Shown: in pieces, positions 26,772-34,679 of the stretch
Layout of the letters: each line of letters begins with the position of its first letter
How positions within the stretch are numbered: position 1 is the first letter of the stretch
From: Flavobacterium frigidarium DSM 17623
Lineage (GTDB): Bacteria > Bacteroidota > Bacteroidia > Flavobacteriales > Flavobacteriaceae
Direction of reading: 5' to 3'
Length of the DNA: 64,000 nucleotides
Assembly: GCF_000425505.1 (NCBI RefSeq)
Contig: NZ_AUDO01000001.1
Location: forward strand, 248,001 to 312,000
Notes under the pieces: model-generated
The model's input: only the letters and a program-made list of their open reading frames with translations
Told to the model about the DNA's origin: nothing
Databases searched by the model: none
Program-made: the position numbers and the translations under genes

Positions 26772-28475
26772 TTATCCTTTTAATCTACACGCTTTAACAT
26801 CTCCTTCAACAACGACTTCAGTCATCCCTAAAGCAGAAAGGTTTTTCATGGCTTTGTCCCATTTTTTACCGCTTAATTCTGATTTTATTTTTAGTAAACC
26901 AAATTCCATTTGGTTTTCATTCGCTTGTAAAATAGCAACTATCGTTTTCTCGTCAGCTTCGAGTTCAATAGTGATTTGTTTTTTCTCTGGTCTCATTTGA
27001 GGGAAAAACAATACTTCTTGAATTGATGCGTTATTTGTCAAGAACATCATTAAACGGTCCATTCCTATTCCTAATCCAGAAGTAGGTGGCATACCGTATT
27101 CTAATGCTCTCAAGAAATCTTCGTCAATAATTCCTGTTGCTTCGTCATCTCCTTTTTCAGCCAAACGCATTTGATCTTCAAAACGCGCTCTTTGATCAAT
27201 TGGGTCATTCAGCTCAGAGTACGCATTTGCTACTTCTTTACCGCAAACCATCAATTCAAAACGCTCCGTTAATTCAGGATTGTCACGGTGCTCTTTACAA
27301 AGTGGTGACATTTCCTTTGGATAATCTGTAATGAATGTTGGCTGAATGTAATTTCCTTCGCATTTCGCTCCAAAAATTTCATCAATCAATTTCCCTTTAC
27401 CCATTGTCGCATCTACTTCGATACCCATTCCTTTTGCCGCTTCAAAAAGTTCTGCTTCTGTTTTACCAGAGATGTCAAAACCTGTAAAATGCTTGATAGA
27501 ATCAGTCATTGTTACACGCGCATAAGGAGCTTTAAAGTTGATTTTGTGTTCACCAAAAGTAGCTTCACTAGTTCCATTTACACCAATAGCGCAATGCTCT
27601 AATAAATTTTCGGTGAATTCCATCATCCAGTTGTAGTCTTTGTAGGCTACATATATTTCCATTGCGGTAAATTCTGGATTGTGCGTTCTATCCATTCCTT
27701 CATTACGGAAGTTTTTAGAAAACTCATACACTCCATCAAATCCACCTACAATTAATCTTTTTAAGTATAACTCATTTGCAATACGCATGTACAATGGCAT
27801 ATCAAGTGAGTTATGGTGTGTAATAAACGGACGCGCCGCTGCACCACCAGGAATCGATTGTAAAACCGGAGTTTCTACCTCAAGATATCCTGCATCATTA
27901 AAGAAAGAACGCATCGAGTTAAACAATTTTGTTCTCTTGATAAAAGTTTCTTTGACGTTTTGGTTTACCGTTAAATCGACATAACGCATTCTGTAACGCA
28001 ATTCAGCATCATTAAAAGCATCATGTACTTTTCCGTCTTCATCAACCTTTGGTAAAGGCAACGGACGTAATGTTTTACTCAAGAAAGTAAATTGGTCCAC
28101 GCGTATACACTGCGCACCAACTTTCGTAGTAAACAATTCTCCTTCGATACCTATAAAATCACCTAGATCGGTTAGTTTTTTAAATACTTGATTGTACAAT
28201 GTTTTATCATCGCCTTCACAAAGCACATCACGATTCACATACAATTGAATACGCCCTTCACTATCTTGTAATTCAGCAAAACAAGCTTTTCCTTGATCTC
28301 TAACACTCATCAAACGCCCAGCTACAATAACCTTCTTTCCCTCTTCAAAACCTTCCTTCACTTGCTTCGAAGTATGATTTACAGGGAAAAGATTTGCTGG
28401 ATAAGGGTTGATACCCAAATTGCGTAAGGATTGTAGTTTTTCTCTACGGATAATTTCTTGTTCTGATAATGCCAT
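26772..28475 (-). CDS. lysS: Lysine--tRNA ligase (class II)
   Basis: Charges tRNA-Lys with lysine. From ATG 28475 (MALSEQEIIRREKL) the protein has 567 residues. Seen: an N-terminal OB-fold anticodon domain (KVIVAGRLMSVRDQGK), class II motif 1 (FLEVETPVLQSIPGGAAARPF), motif 2 (FSKNFRNEGMDRTHNPEFT) and motif 3 (TSGLGIGMDRLMMFLTN). About 65 residues after the usual end (FFPQMRPEKK) form an extra charged C-terminal domain not present in the roughly 505-residue E. coli enzyme. An in-frame extension to 28520 is unlikely because the promoter lies there. Confidence 0.97.
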   Translation of the reverse strand: MALSEQEIIRREKLQSLRNLGINPYPANLFPVNHTSKQVKEGFEEGKKVIVAGRLMSVRDQGKACFAELQDSEGRIQLYVNRDVLCEGDDKTLYNQVFKKLTDLGDFIGIEGELFTTKVGAQCIRVDQFTFLSKTLRPLPLPKVDEDGKVHDAFNDAELRYRMRYVDLTVNQNVKETFIKRTKLFNSMRSFFNDAGYLEVETPVLQSIPGGAAARPFITHHNSLDMPLYMRIANELYLKRLIVGGFDGVYEFSKNFRNEGMDRTHNPEFTAMEIYVAYKDYNWMMEFTENLLEHCAIGVNGTSEATFGEHKINFKAPYARVTMTDSIKHFTGFDISGKTEAELFEAAKGMGIEVDATMGKGKLIDEIFGAKCEGNYIQPTFITDYPKEMSPLCKEHRDNPELTERFELMVCGKEVANAYSELNDPIDQRARFEDQMRLAEKGDDEATGIIDEDFLRALEYGMPPTSGLGIGMDRLMMFLTNNASIQEVLFFPQMRPEKKQITIELEADEKTIVAILQANENQMEFGLLKIKSELSGKKWDKAMKNLSALGMTEVVVEGDVKACRLKG

Positions 28476-28497
28476 TAGGTTCTTGTTTTTAAGAGTG

Positions 28498-28505
28498 CAA
28501 AGATA
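28498..28505 (-). promoter_or_regulatory. lysS promoter -7 element
   Basis: On the minus strand this reads TATCTTTG, a TAnnTTTG match, 22 bases before the lysS ATG at 28475. Confidence 0.65.
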
Positions 28506-28583
28506 ACAAATAGATTGCAAAATTCAGAATTCAGAATTTAGATTTTTTGAAGCAGTTCGTTTAATAATTTTAATGACGACTTG

Positions 28584-28661
28584 TCCCGCTATTCGCTATA
28601 TCTTTTATGCCTCCCGATAGTTATCGGGAGGCATAAAAGGATACCGCTGCTATCGGGGCTA
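28584..28661. repeat. Dispersed hairpin repeat element, copy 1
   Basis: Shares with 63473-63542 the outer blocks TCCCGCTATTCG and GCTATCGGGGCTA and the inner blocks ATCTTTT and AAAAGGAT. Between the inner blocks is a perfect 18-bp inverted repeat (28602-28619 with 28622-28639) whose apical sequence differs from the other copy. It encodes no protein that I can see and has no target-site duplication obvious by eye. It lies between the divergent lysS and ECF sigma genes. Confidence 0.75.
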
Positions 28662-28810
28662 AACGAGAAAATATTTGTGTTTCAAGACGTGCATTAAAGC
28701 AAGTGCAATTCAAATACGTATACTGCAATAAAAAACAAGCAAAATCCAGAAAGCAGTTAAACCTTTCGATACATTTAACAGTCTTACATTCAAATAATAC
28801 CACTCCTTCT

Positions 28811-29359
28811 ATGAATTCCAATCCGGAATCTTTTCCTGAACTATACGCTCAATTCAAGTCACTCGTGTACAACGTGGCGCTGAGTTATGTTCAAAATAAC
28901 GAAGATGCCGAAGAAATAACACAGGATGTTTTTATAAAACTGTTTCAGTCCTTTACCGATTTCAAACAAGAATCGACCTTGAAAACATGGATCTACCGCA
29001 TTACCATCAACCGAAGTTTAGATTTTTTAAAGCATAAAAAAAGTCAGAAGCGCTTTTTTATTTTTGGTAAGCGATCAGAGAACGAATACGAAATCCAAAA
29101 TATTTCCACATTTGAACATCCTGGTATTTTGTTAGAAAATAAAGAAAAATCCAAAGTATTATTTGAAGCAATCAACCAGCTAAACGAGAATCAAAAGACT
29201 GCTTTTATCTTATCTAAAATAGATGGCTTAAGCAATCCTGAAATTTCGACCATCATGGAGTTGAGCATCTCCTCTGTAGAATCACTCGTTTTTAGAGCCA
29301 AAGAGAACCTCAAGAAAAAATTAGAAAATAAATTTGAAGAATACCACAAGAAAAAATAA
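28811..29359 (+). CDS. ECF-type RNA polymerase sigma factor heading the YHYH/SCO/ASST cluster
   Basis: From ATG 28811 (MNSNPESFPELYAQFKSL) this is a 182-residue sigma-70 family factor. Region 2 contains NEDAEEITQDVFIKLFQSFTDF and LKTWIYRITINRSLDFLKHKK; region 4 contains NENQKTAFILSKIDGLSNPEISTIMELSISSVESLVFRAKENLKK. The frame is open for 108 bases upstream, but the ATG chosen gives the normal start of the family. The next gene, 20 bases downstream, is a small membrane protein in the place usual for an anti-sigma factor, so it likely controls this cluster in response to an envelope signal. Confidence 0.92.
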   Translation: MNSNPESFPELYAQFKSLVYNVALSYVQNNEDAEEITQDVFIKLFQSFTDFKQESTLKTWIYRITINRSLDFLKHKKSQKRFFIFGKRSENEYEIQNISTFEHPGILLENKEKSKVLFEAINQLNENQKTAFILSKIDGLSNPEISTIMELSISSVESLVFRAKENLKKKLENKFEEYHKKK

Positions 29360-29379
29360 CAAACAGCGTCTATTATAGT

Positions 29380-29646
29380 ATGGAAAAGGAAAATTGGATC
29401 AACGAAATCTTAAGTAGCACTGACAAAATTGTAAAAGTGCTTCCTAGTGATGGATTGTATGCTAAAATTCAGTCCCAAATTCAGCAACAAAAAACAGTCG
29501 AAAACAAATGGGTTTGGCTCGTAGCTGCATCAATGCTATTATTAGTAAGTCTTAATATCAAAATGGTTTCGAACGAATTAAAATCAGAGAAAAAAAATCA
29601 AGAGAAAGCTTTAGTTGCTTTAGTAACTGATTCATACAATTTTTAG
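29380..29646 (+). CDS. Small single-pass membrane protein, candidate anti-sigma factor
   Basis: An 88-residue protein with a cytosolic N-terminus of about 47 residues (beginning MEKENWINEILSSTDKIVKV) and one membrane helix at about 48-64 (WVWLVAASMLLLVSLNI). A short charged periplasmic tail follows. No known domain or zinc-binding motif is visible. Its place directly after the ECF sigma gene, and its topology, fit an anti-sigma factor; this is inference. Confidence 0.75.
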   Translation: MEKENWINEILSSTDKIVKVLPSDGLYAKIQSQIQQQKTVENKWVWLVAASMLLLVSLNIKMVSNELKSEKKNQEKALVALVTDSYNF

Positions 29647-29656
29647 AATACAAAAC

Positions 29657-30124
29657 ATGAACAAAATAAAAGTATTAACCTTTTCCGTGATCGCACTTGT
29701 CATTCTTAATTTAGGCATGATACTCTTTTTTATGGTTATAAAACCTAGAGAATTTAAAAACCAAAAAAATGGTTCTCGACTATTCATTGTTGAAAAACTT
29801 CATTTTGACGAGCCACAAAAAAAGCAATTTAGAGTATCAATTGAGCAGCACATTACTAAAATTAAACGGTATGAAAGCACAATTTTAAGTACAAAAGAAG
29901 TGCTCTATTTACAACTAAGTCAGGCAAAAATAGATTTGAAAGCAAAAGATAGTCTGATTGCCGTATTAGGAAATATGCAGAAGAAGGTCGAAACAGCACG
30001 CTTTGAACATTTTAAAGCAATAGAATCTATTTGCAACACACCCCAACAAAAAGAAGACTTCAACAGTTTAACGATAGAATTGGCACAAAAAATTGGAGAG
30101 CCAAATCCGATTTCGAAAAAATAA
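29657..30124 (+). CDS. Spy/CnrX-like periplasmic sensor protein
   Basis: A 155-residue protein with an N-terminal membrane anchor (about 5-28, VLTFSVIALVILNLGMILFF) and an all-helical periplasmic domain. EKLHFDEPQKKQFRVSIEQH followed by long amphipathic helices and NTPQQKEDFNSLTIEL resembles the paired helices and LTxxQ-type motifs of the Spy/CpxP and heavy-metal sensor CnrX/ZraP group. It starts 10 bases after the small membrane protein. It may sense metal or misfolded protein and signal to the anti-sigma factor. Confidence 0.7.
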   Translation: MNKIKVLTFSVIALVILNLGMILFFMVIKPREFKNQKNGSRLFIVEKLHFDEPQKKQFRVSIEQHITKIKRYESTILSTKEVLYLQLSQAKIDLKAKDSLIAVLGNMQKKVETARFEHFKAIESICNTPQQKEDFNSLTIELAQKIGEPNPISKK

Positions 30125-30196
30125 ATAATAAACACCGCACGAATAAAGTAAAACTATCGTCAAAGAAGAGGTAAACCAATTTAAAATACCCACACT

Positions 30197-30958
30197 ATGA
30201 AAAAAACAAGTTCTTTTTTAATCCCTTTTTCAGCAATCTTAATAATATTTGCTTGCAGTAATTCAGGTGATGATACTTCTTTAATTGACTCTAACACTGG
30301 TTCTGCTGTAGTACCAGAAGTATATAAAAAAATATATGGAGCTTCTAGTGTAACTTCTGACGGCACTTTTATTACTATTAAGACTAATGGTCAACCAGAT
30401 CATAAAAGTGTTTATTATGGCACCAGCGATAGCCGATATGAAAGTTTTAGCGGAACTACTTTTGGTGGAACTACATTCACTAAAAACCCAAATACAATTA
30501 ATTTAAATTTAGCTTTCACTTATAAGATCCCTTTAAATCCTGTTGTGGCAACAACACATGCTTCTACTCCACTTGGTGCCATAGGTGTGGCTGTAAATGG
30601 AGTACCTTTTTTTAATCAATACGCTGGACCTAACCAGCCTTTAACAAATGAAGTGACTTCTTTCGATCAGTATTTAGGACATCCTCAAGCAACAGGTGTC
30701 TACCATTATCACGTTGAACCTACCTATTTAACAACAACTAAAGGTAAAGAAGCCCTAATGGGATATTTACTGGATGGATTTCCAGTGTATGGCCCTGAAG
30801 AAAATGGTGTTGCCGTTACCAATTTAGATATTTACCACGGTCACACTAGCGTAATTGCAGATTATCCAAATGGCATTTACCACTACCACGTTACAAATTC
30901 AGATCCTTATCTTAACGGGAATGGATTTTACGGAACGCCAGGTACCGTTTCAAACTAA
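30197..30958 (+). CDS. YHYH-domain lipoprotein
   Basis: A 253-residue lipoprotein (MKKTSSFLIPFSAILIIFAC; acylated Cys20) of the YHYH family, named for a conserved His-rich motif. Two copies of the motif core are visible, GVYHYHVEPTYL and GIYHYHVTNSDP, with LGAIGVAVNGVPFFN, GYLLDGFPVYGPEE and LDIYHGHTS between and around them. The spaced histidines suggest metal binding, but no function is established for the family. Placed 72 bases after the Spy-like gene on the same strand. Confidence 0.88.
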   Translation: MKKTSSFLIPFSAILIIFACSNSGDDTSLIDSNTGSAVVPEVYKKIYGASSVTSDGTFITIKTNGQPDHKSVYYGTSDSRYESFSGTTFGGTTFTKNPNTINLNLAFTYKIPLNPVVATTHASTPLGAIGVAVNGVPFFNQYAGPNQPLTNEVTSFDQYLGHPQATGVYHYHVEPTYLTTTKGKEALMGYLLDGFPVYGPEENGVAVTNLDIYHGHTSVIADYPNGIYHYHVTNSDPYLNGNGFYGTPGTVSN

Positions 30959-31036
30959 GATGTATACCAACTAGAAAATTCGTTAACTTATTTGTGCTTT
31001 AAAAGTCACTTTTTTATCGAATAGTAAAAGGATCTA

Positions 31037-31648
31037 ATGAATTTCAACAAATTACATATAAAAACTATTTATCTACTCGCTTTTTTTGCACTGGCAGTGA
31101 ACAGTTGCAACAAAAAGCAAGTGGATTATACCGCTAGAAAAGCAAAGCAAATTCCCGAAACGTATACGCTAGCAACAGATATGGCTTTCCACTTTAAGCA
31201 AGACACCTTATATTTTGATGCTAAAAAGTTCTCAGGAAAACAATATCTCTTGTACCCAAATAAAGACACTGCTTTTGTTAAGATGTATTTGAACGGTTTG
31301 CTTGAAGGAACGCAAAAGCAATGGTATCCCTCCGGCGTGCTAGCTGAGGAACGATTGTATGTTTCGAACAAAAAGGAAGGCGAACATAAAGGCTGGTGGG
31401 ATAATGGAAAACCCAAATATACCTACCAATTTTTTAATGATGAATACCAGGGTGAAGTTCAAGAATGGTATTTCTCTGGAAAGTTGTTTAAGCGATTTCA
31501 TTATGATAAAGGCCAAGAAGAAGGTAGTGAAAGATTATGGTATGAAGACGGTAGCGTGCGTGCTAATTATGTGATTAAAAAAGGCAAGAAGTACGGTTTA
31601 ATCGGAATCAAATTATGTAAAAACCCTTATGAAAAAAGTATTAAATAA
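31037..31648 (+). CDS. YwqK-like (MORN-type repeat) lipoprotein
   Basis: A 203-residue lipoprotein with a signal ending ALAVNSC and repeated units of about 22 residues: KQWYPSGVLAEERLYVSNKK, GWWDNGKPKYTYQFFNDEYQ, EWYFSGKLFKRFHYDKGQEE and LWYEDGSVRANYVIKKGKK. These are the MORN-type/YwqK repeats often auto-named toxin-antitoxin YwqK antitoxin; nothing here supports a toxin pair. Its last 20 bases overlap the SCO gene, indicating coupled translation. Confidence 0.85.
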   Translation: MNFNKLHIKTIYLLAFFALAVNSCNKKQVDYTARKAKQIPETYTLATDMAFHFKQDTLYFDAKKFSGKQYLLYPNKDTAFVKMYLNGLLEGTQKQWYPSGVLAEERLYVSNKKEGEHKGWWDNGKPKYTYQFFNDEYQGEVQEWYFSGKLFKRFHYDKGQEEGSERLWYEDGSVRANYVIKKGKKYGLIGIKLCKNPYEKSIK

Positions 31649-32288
31649 CAACTGGACATTAGTAATTGCGTCAATAATGATGATCTCCTCTTGCAATAAA
31701 GTCAATGAGGATGATGAAGGACTTCCCTTTTTTAATTCTTATGAATTCACTCCAGAATGGATCAATCCAGATAGTCCAGAATATGCAAAAATTCATACTA
31801 TTCCTGACTTTTCTTTCACAAATCAAAATGGCGAAACAATAACAAAAGAAACGGTTGACGGTAAAATTTATGTCGCTAATTTCTTTTTTACCAGCTGTGG
31901 TAGCATCTGTCCAAAGATGACTGACAATATGGGAATCATACAAGAGAAATTTAAAGATGATAATTCAGTTTTATTATTATCGCATACTGTTGCTCCGGAG
32001 ATTGACAAAGTTCCCATATTGAAAGAATACGCAAAGGAAAAAGACTGTATTTCTGGAAAATGGCACTTGCTTACTGGTGATAAAGAGGCACTTTATTCGA
32101 TAGCAAAAAAACAATATTTTGCCGGAGATTCTATTGGATATTTCGGGAAGGCGAATGATTTTCTACATACAGAAAATTTTATCTTGGTGGATAAAAAACA
32201 ACGTATCCGCGGAATTTACAATGGTACCCTTGCTATAGAAATGGATCGAATCATAGAAGATATTATCACTCTCAAGAAAGAAGGTTAA
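31629..32288 (+). CDS. SCO-family thioredoxin-fold lipoprotein
   Basis: A 219-residue lipoprotein (Cys22 in MMISSC) of the SCO1/SenC family, which delivers copper to cytochrome oxidase or acts as a thiol-disulfide reductase. The copper/redox motif CGSICPK (Cys near 90 and 94) and the distal His in DFLHTENFILVDKKQRIRG are both present, so copper binding is likely. No cytochrome oxidase gene is nearby; the neighbours are YwqK-like and arylsulfotransferase genes, which points to a dedicated partner in this cluster. Confidence 0.92.
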   Translation: MKKVLNNNWTLVIASIMMISSCNKVNEDDEGLPFFNSYEFTPEWINPDSPEYAKIHTIPDFSFTNQNGETITKETVDGKIYVANFFFTSCGSICPKMTDNMGIIQEKFKDDNSVLLLSHTVAPEIDKVPILKEYAKEKDCISGKWHLLTGDKEALYSIAKKQYFAGDSIGYFGKANDFLHTENFILVDKKQRIRGIYNGTLAIEMDRIIEDIITLKKEG

Positions 32289-32307
32289 AATTACAAAAGC
32301 ATCCACC

Positions 32308-33753
32308 ATGATTCAAATTCATTTCAACCATAAAAAATTAGTAAGCATCATTGCTTTTTTGTTTTCGATCAGTATTTTAATATCATGTAGCTCTTCAAAC
32401 GAAGAAGGAAACGAAATTGAAACGCTTCCAACGCAAACCAATACCGTAGGGTTAATTCGTAACGATGCTGGAGCGCTAAATGACGGCTATGTTTTATTTG
32501 CACCAATAGGCAGTACCACTACTTATTTAATTGATAAGTGCGGAAAGCAGGTGAACACTTGGCCAAGCACTTATAAACCAGGACAATCTTGCTATATATT
32601 AACTGACGGAAGTTTGCTTAGACCAGGAAACGCCAACAACACAACATTTAATGCTGGTGGAAAAGGCGGAGTCATTGAAAAGATTGATTGGAACGGAAAT
32701 GTGACTTGGACTTACACATTATCTGACGCATTAAAATGCCAACATCACGATATAAAAGCTTTACCTAATGGAAATATTTTAGTGATTGCATGGGAGTCAA
32801 AAACGATTACGGAGGCAATCGCTCAAGGACGAAATCCAAATTTGGTTCCCGCAACTGTGTGGAGTGAGCAAATAATCGAAATCAAACCTACAGGAACATC
32901 TGGAGGTACCATTGTATGGGAATGGCATTTATGGGATCATTTAGTTCAAGATTTTGACGCATCAAAACCAAATTACGGAACGGTTGCTTCCTCTTCAAAA
33001 TTAATTAATTTAAACTATAACGCAAGTGCTACAAATCAAGATTGGATACATCTCAACTCAATAGATTATAATGCATCATTAAATCAAATATTGGTTAGTT
33101 CGCATTCTTTCAACGAGGTTTGGATTATTGATCACAGTACAACTACTGCTCAAGCCAAAAGCCATTCGGGAGGAAAATCAGGCAGTGGAGGCGATTTACT
33201 TTATCGATGGGGGAATCCTTTGGCATACAACACGGGAACAACGACGCAATCATTTGGACAACACAACGCTTACTGGATCGAGTCGGGATTTCCATTCGAG
33301 AACCAAATCATGATTTTCAACAACGGAAACGGAAGAACTGGAGGAAATTATTCGACTATAGAAATTATAAAGCCGCCTGTGAACGGCTACAATTACATAC
33401 AGTCCTTCCCTTATGGTCCCACTGCGACATCATGGAATTACAATTACGGAAATCCAAACAATGTTTACGCCCAAAACATATCGGGTGCACAGCAATTATC
33501 TAATGGTAACGTACTCTTTTGTAATGGTCCAGCAGGAGTTTTTACTGAAATCAATACTAGTGGCAACATAGTATGGCAATATGTAAATCCTGTAGCGACA
33601 TCAGGAATTTTAAAACAGAACGATGTTGTTGCACAAAACAGTGTTTTTAGAAGTACATTTTATTCTAAAAGCTTCAGCGGTTTTAGCGGGCGCACACTTA
33701 CAGCAACTACTACAATTGAGGATGTAAATGCACTTGCAGCATCATTTAAGTAA
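32308..33753 (+). CDS. Arylsulfotransferase (ASST)-like lipoprotein
   Basis: A 481-residue lipoprotein (Cys27 in ILISCSSS) with an ASST-type beta-propeller. ASST enzymes move sulfate between phenolic esters without PAPS. Propeller blades are visible as repeated G-x-I/V-x-W turns (GGVIEKIDWNGNVTWTY, GGTIVWEWHLWDH, SGNIVWQYVN). Family motifs are LKCQHHDIKALPNGNILVIAWE, DWIHLNSIDYNASLNQILVSSHSFNEVWIID and FGQHNAYWIE, which hold the likely catalytic and binding histidines. A Cys pair lies near the N-terminus (DKCGK and QSCYI). It follows the SCO gene by 19 bases and ends the cluster. Substrate unknown. Confidence 0.88.
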   Translation: MIQIHFNHKKLVSIIAFLFSISILISCSSSNEEGNEIETLPTQTNTVGLIRNDAGALNDGYVLFAPIGSTTTYLIDKCGKQVNTWPSTYKPGQSCYILTDGSLLRPGNANNTTFNAGGKGGVIEKIDWNGNVTWTYTLSDALKCQHHDIKALPNGNILVIAWESKTITEAIAQGRNPNLVPATVWSEQIIEIKPTGTSGGTIVWEWHLWDHLVQDFDASKPNYGTVASSSKLINLNYNASATNQDWIHLNSIDYNASLNQILVSSHSFNEVWIIDHSTTTAQAKSHSGGKSGSGGDLLYRWGNPLAYNTGTTTQSFGQHNAYWIESGFPFENQIMIFNNGNGRTGGNYSTIEIIKPPVNGYNYIQSFPYGPTATSWNYNYGNPNNVYAQNISGAQQLSNGNVLFCNGPAGVFTEINTSGNIVWQYVNPVATSGILKQNDVVAQNSVFRSTFYSKSFSGFSGRTLTATTTIEDVNALAASFK

Positions 33754-33790
33754 AAAGAAAAAAGATTCAAGCATTGCGTACATAATTTAG

Positions 33791-33823
33791 AAAAGGCACT
33801 TTAAGAGGTGTCTTTTTTTTTTT
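33791..33823 (+). terminator. Terminator of the ECF-YHYH-SCO-ASST cluster
   Basis: AAAGGCAC pairs with GTGTCTTT (one wobble) and runs into a tract of 10 or more T, 37 bases after the ASST stop. Confidence 0.8.
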
Positions 33824-33898
33824 GTAATAGTATCCAATACTAGATTGTAGTAAAAAAATAAATCGCAGTACATTTAGCGTTGTAAAAAACAAGACACA

Positions 33899-34624
33899 AT
33901 GACAAAATCTATCCTATTACTACTTGCATCAGTATTGTTAGCAAGCTGCGAAGTTGTTGAAACAATAAATATCAATCCAGATAATTCTGGAACAATAATG
34001 GTTGATATGCATAGGAATGAAAACAGTTATATGCAAATCGCAGGAGAGCAATATGCAAAAGAAACTATTTTTAGAGATACGACTTATGTTTTTCAAGACT
34101 ACATAGAAAAATACAATGGTAATTTTGTAAAATATACTGCTACTGAGCAAGAGCTTTTCAATAAATATAGAAATGTAAAAGTGCATATTAAAAAGAGTTC
34201 ATTTGATAAAGACTTTAGAACAATCATTTCGCAAGATTTTATCAATGTAGAAAAAGTAGCTGATCTTTCGAAAACAGAAAATTACATTAGTGATATCGTA
34301 CATAATTATGCATTAACCGCCGAAGAACATTATTACAACATTAAATACACATTGAAAGACAATCAATTTAATAGAGTTGTTACAATTACAAATGATGTTA
34401 TTTTTGAAAGAGAGAAGAAAATTTTAGAATCTTACAATAAAATATACGACCTCAATTTGGTTCAAAGCTATTTATTGAAATATCATTTTCCACGAAAAAT
34501 TAAATCAGTTTCTAACGCAAATGCCATTATTAGCTCCGATAGAAAATCTGTTGAATTGAAGTTTTCAATATTAGATTTTTTAAAAAATCCAGTGAACACA
34601 AATCTTGAAGTGGTATTAGAATAA
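33899..34624 (+). CDS. Conserved lipoprotein, LppM-like, first of a tandem pair
   Basis: A 241-residue lipoprotein (Cys17 in VLLASC). The first mature residues, VVETININPDNSGTIMVDMH, and the last 45, YHFPRKIKSVSNANAIISSDRKSVELKF, closely parallel the next protein. The two are therefore paralogs with a common beta-rich domain that resembles the LppM/DUF3153 fold (inference). The middle is charged and helical. No catalytic motif is visible. A weak TACATTTA box lies about 30 bases upstream. Confidence 0.8.
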   Translation: MTKSILLLLASVLLASCEVVETININPDNSGTIMVDMHRNENSYMQIAGEQYAKETIFRDTTYVFQDYIEKYNGNFVKYTATEQELFNKYRNVKVHIKKSSFDKDFRTIISQDFINVEKVADLSKTENYISDIVHNYALTAEEHYYNIKYTLKDNQFNRVVTITNDVIFEREKKILESYNKIYDLNLVQSYLLKYHFPRKIKSVSNANAIISSDRKSVELKFSILDFLKNPVNTNLEVVLE

Positions 34625-34662
34625 TCAGTTTAAAACAGCTTACTCCTTTAAAGTAGAGTTCG

Positions 34663-34670
34663 TATCTTTG
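34663..34670 (+). promoter_or_regulatory. Promoter -7 element before the second paralog
   Basis: TATCTTTG ends 9 bases before the ATG at 34680, implying a very short leader. It rules out a start further upstream at TTG 34668. Confidence 0.6.
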
Positions 34671-34679
34671 CAAAAAAAG

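Noticed and set aside
31037..32288. Toxin-antitoxin module suggested by the YwqK-like name
   Set aside because: The overlapping partner is a clear SCO protein with CxxxC and His, not a toxin; both are exported lipoproteins.
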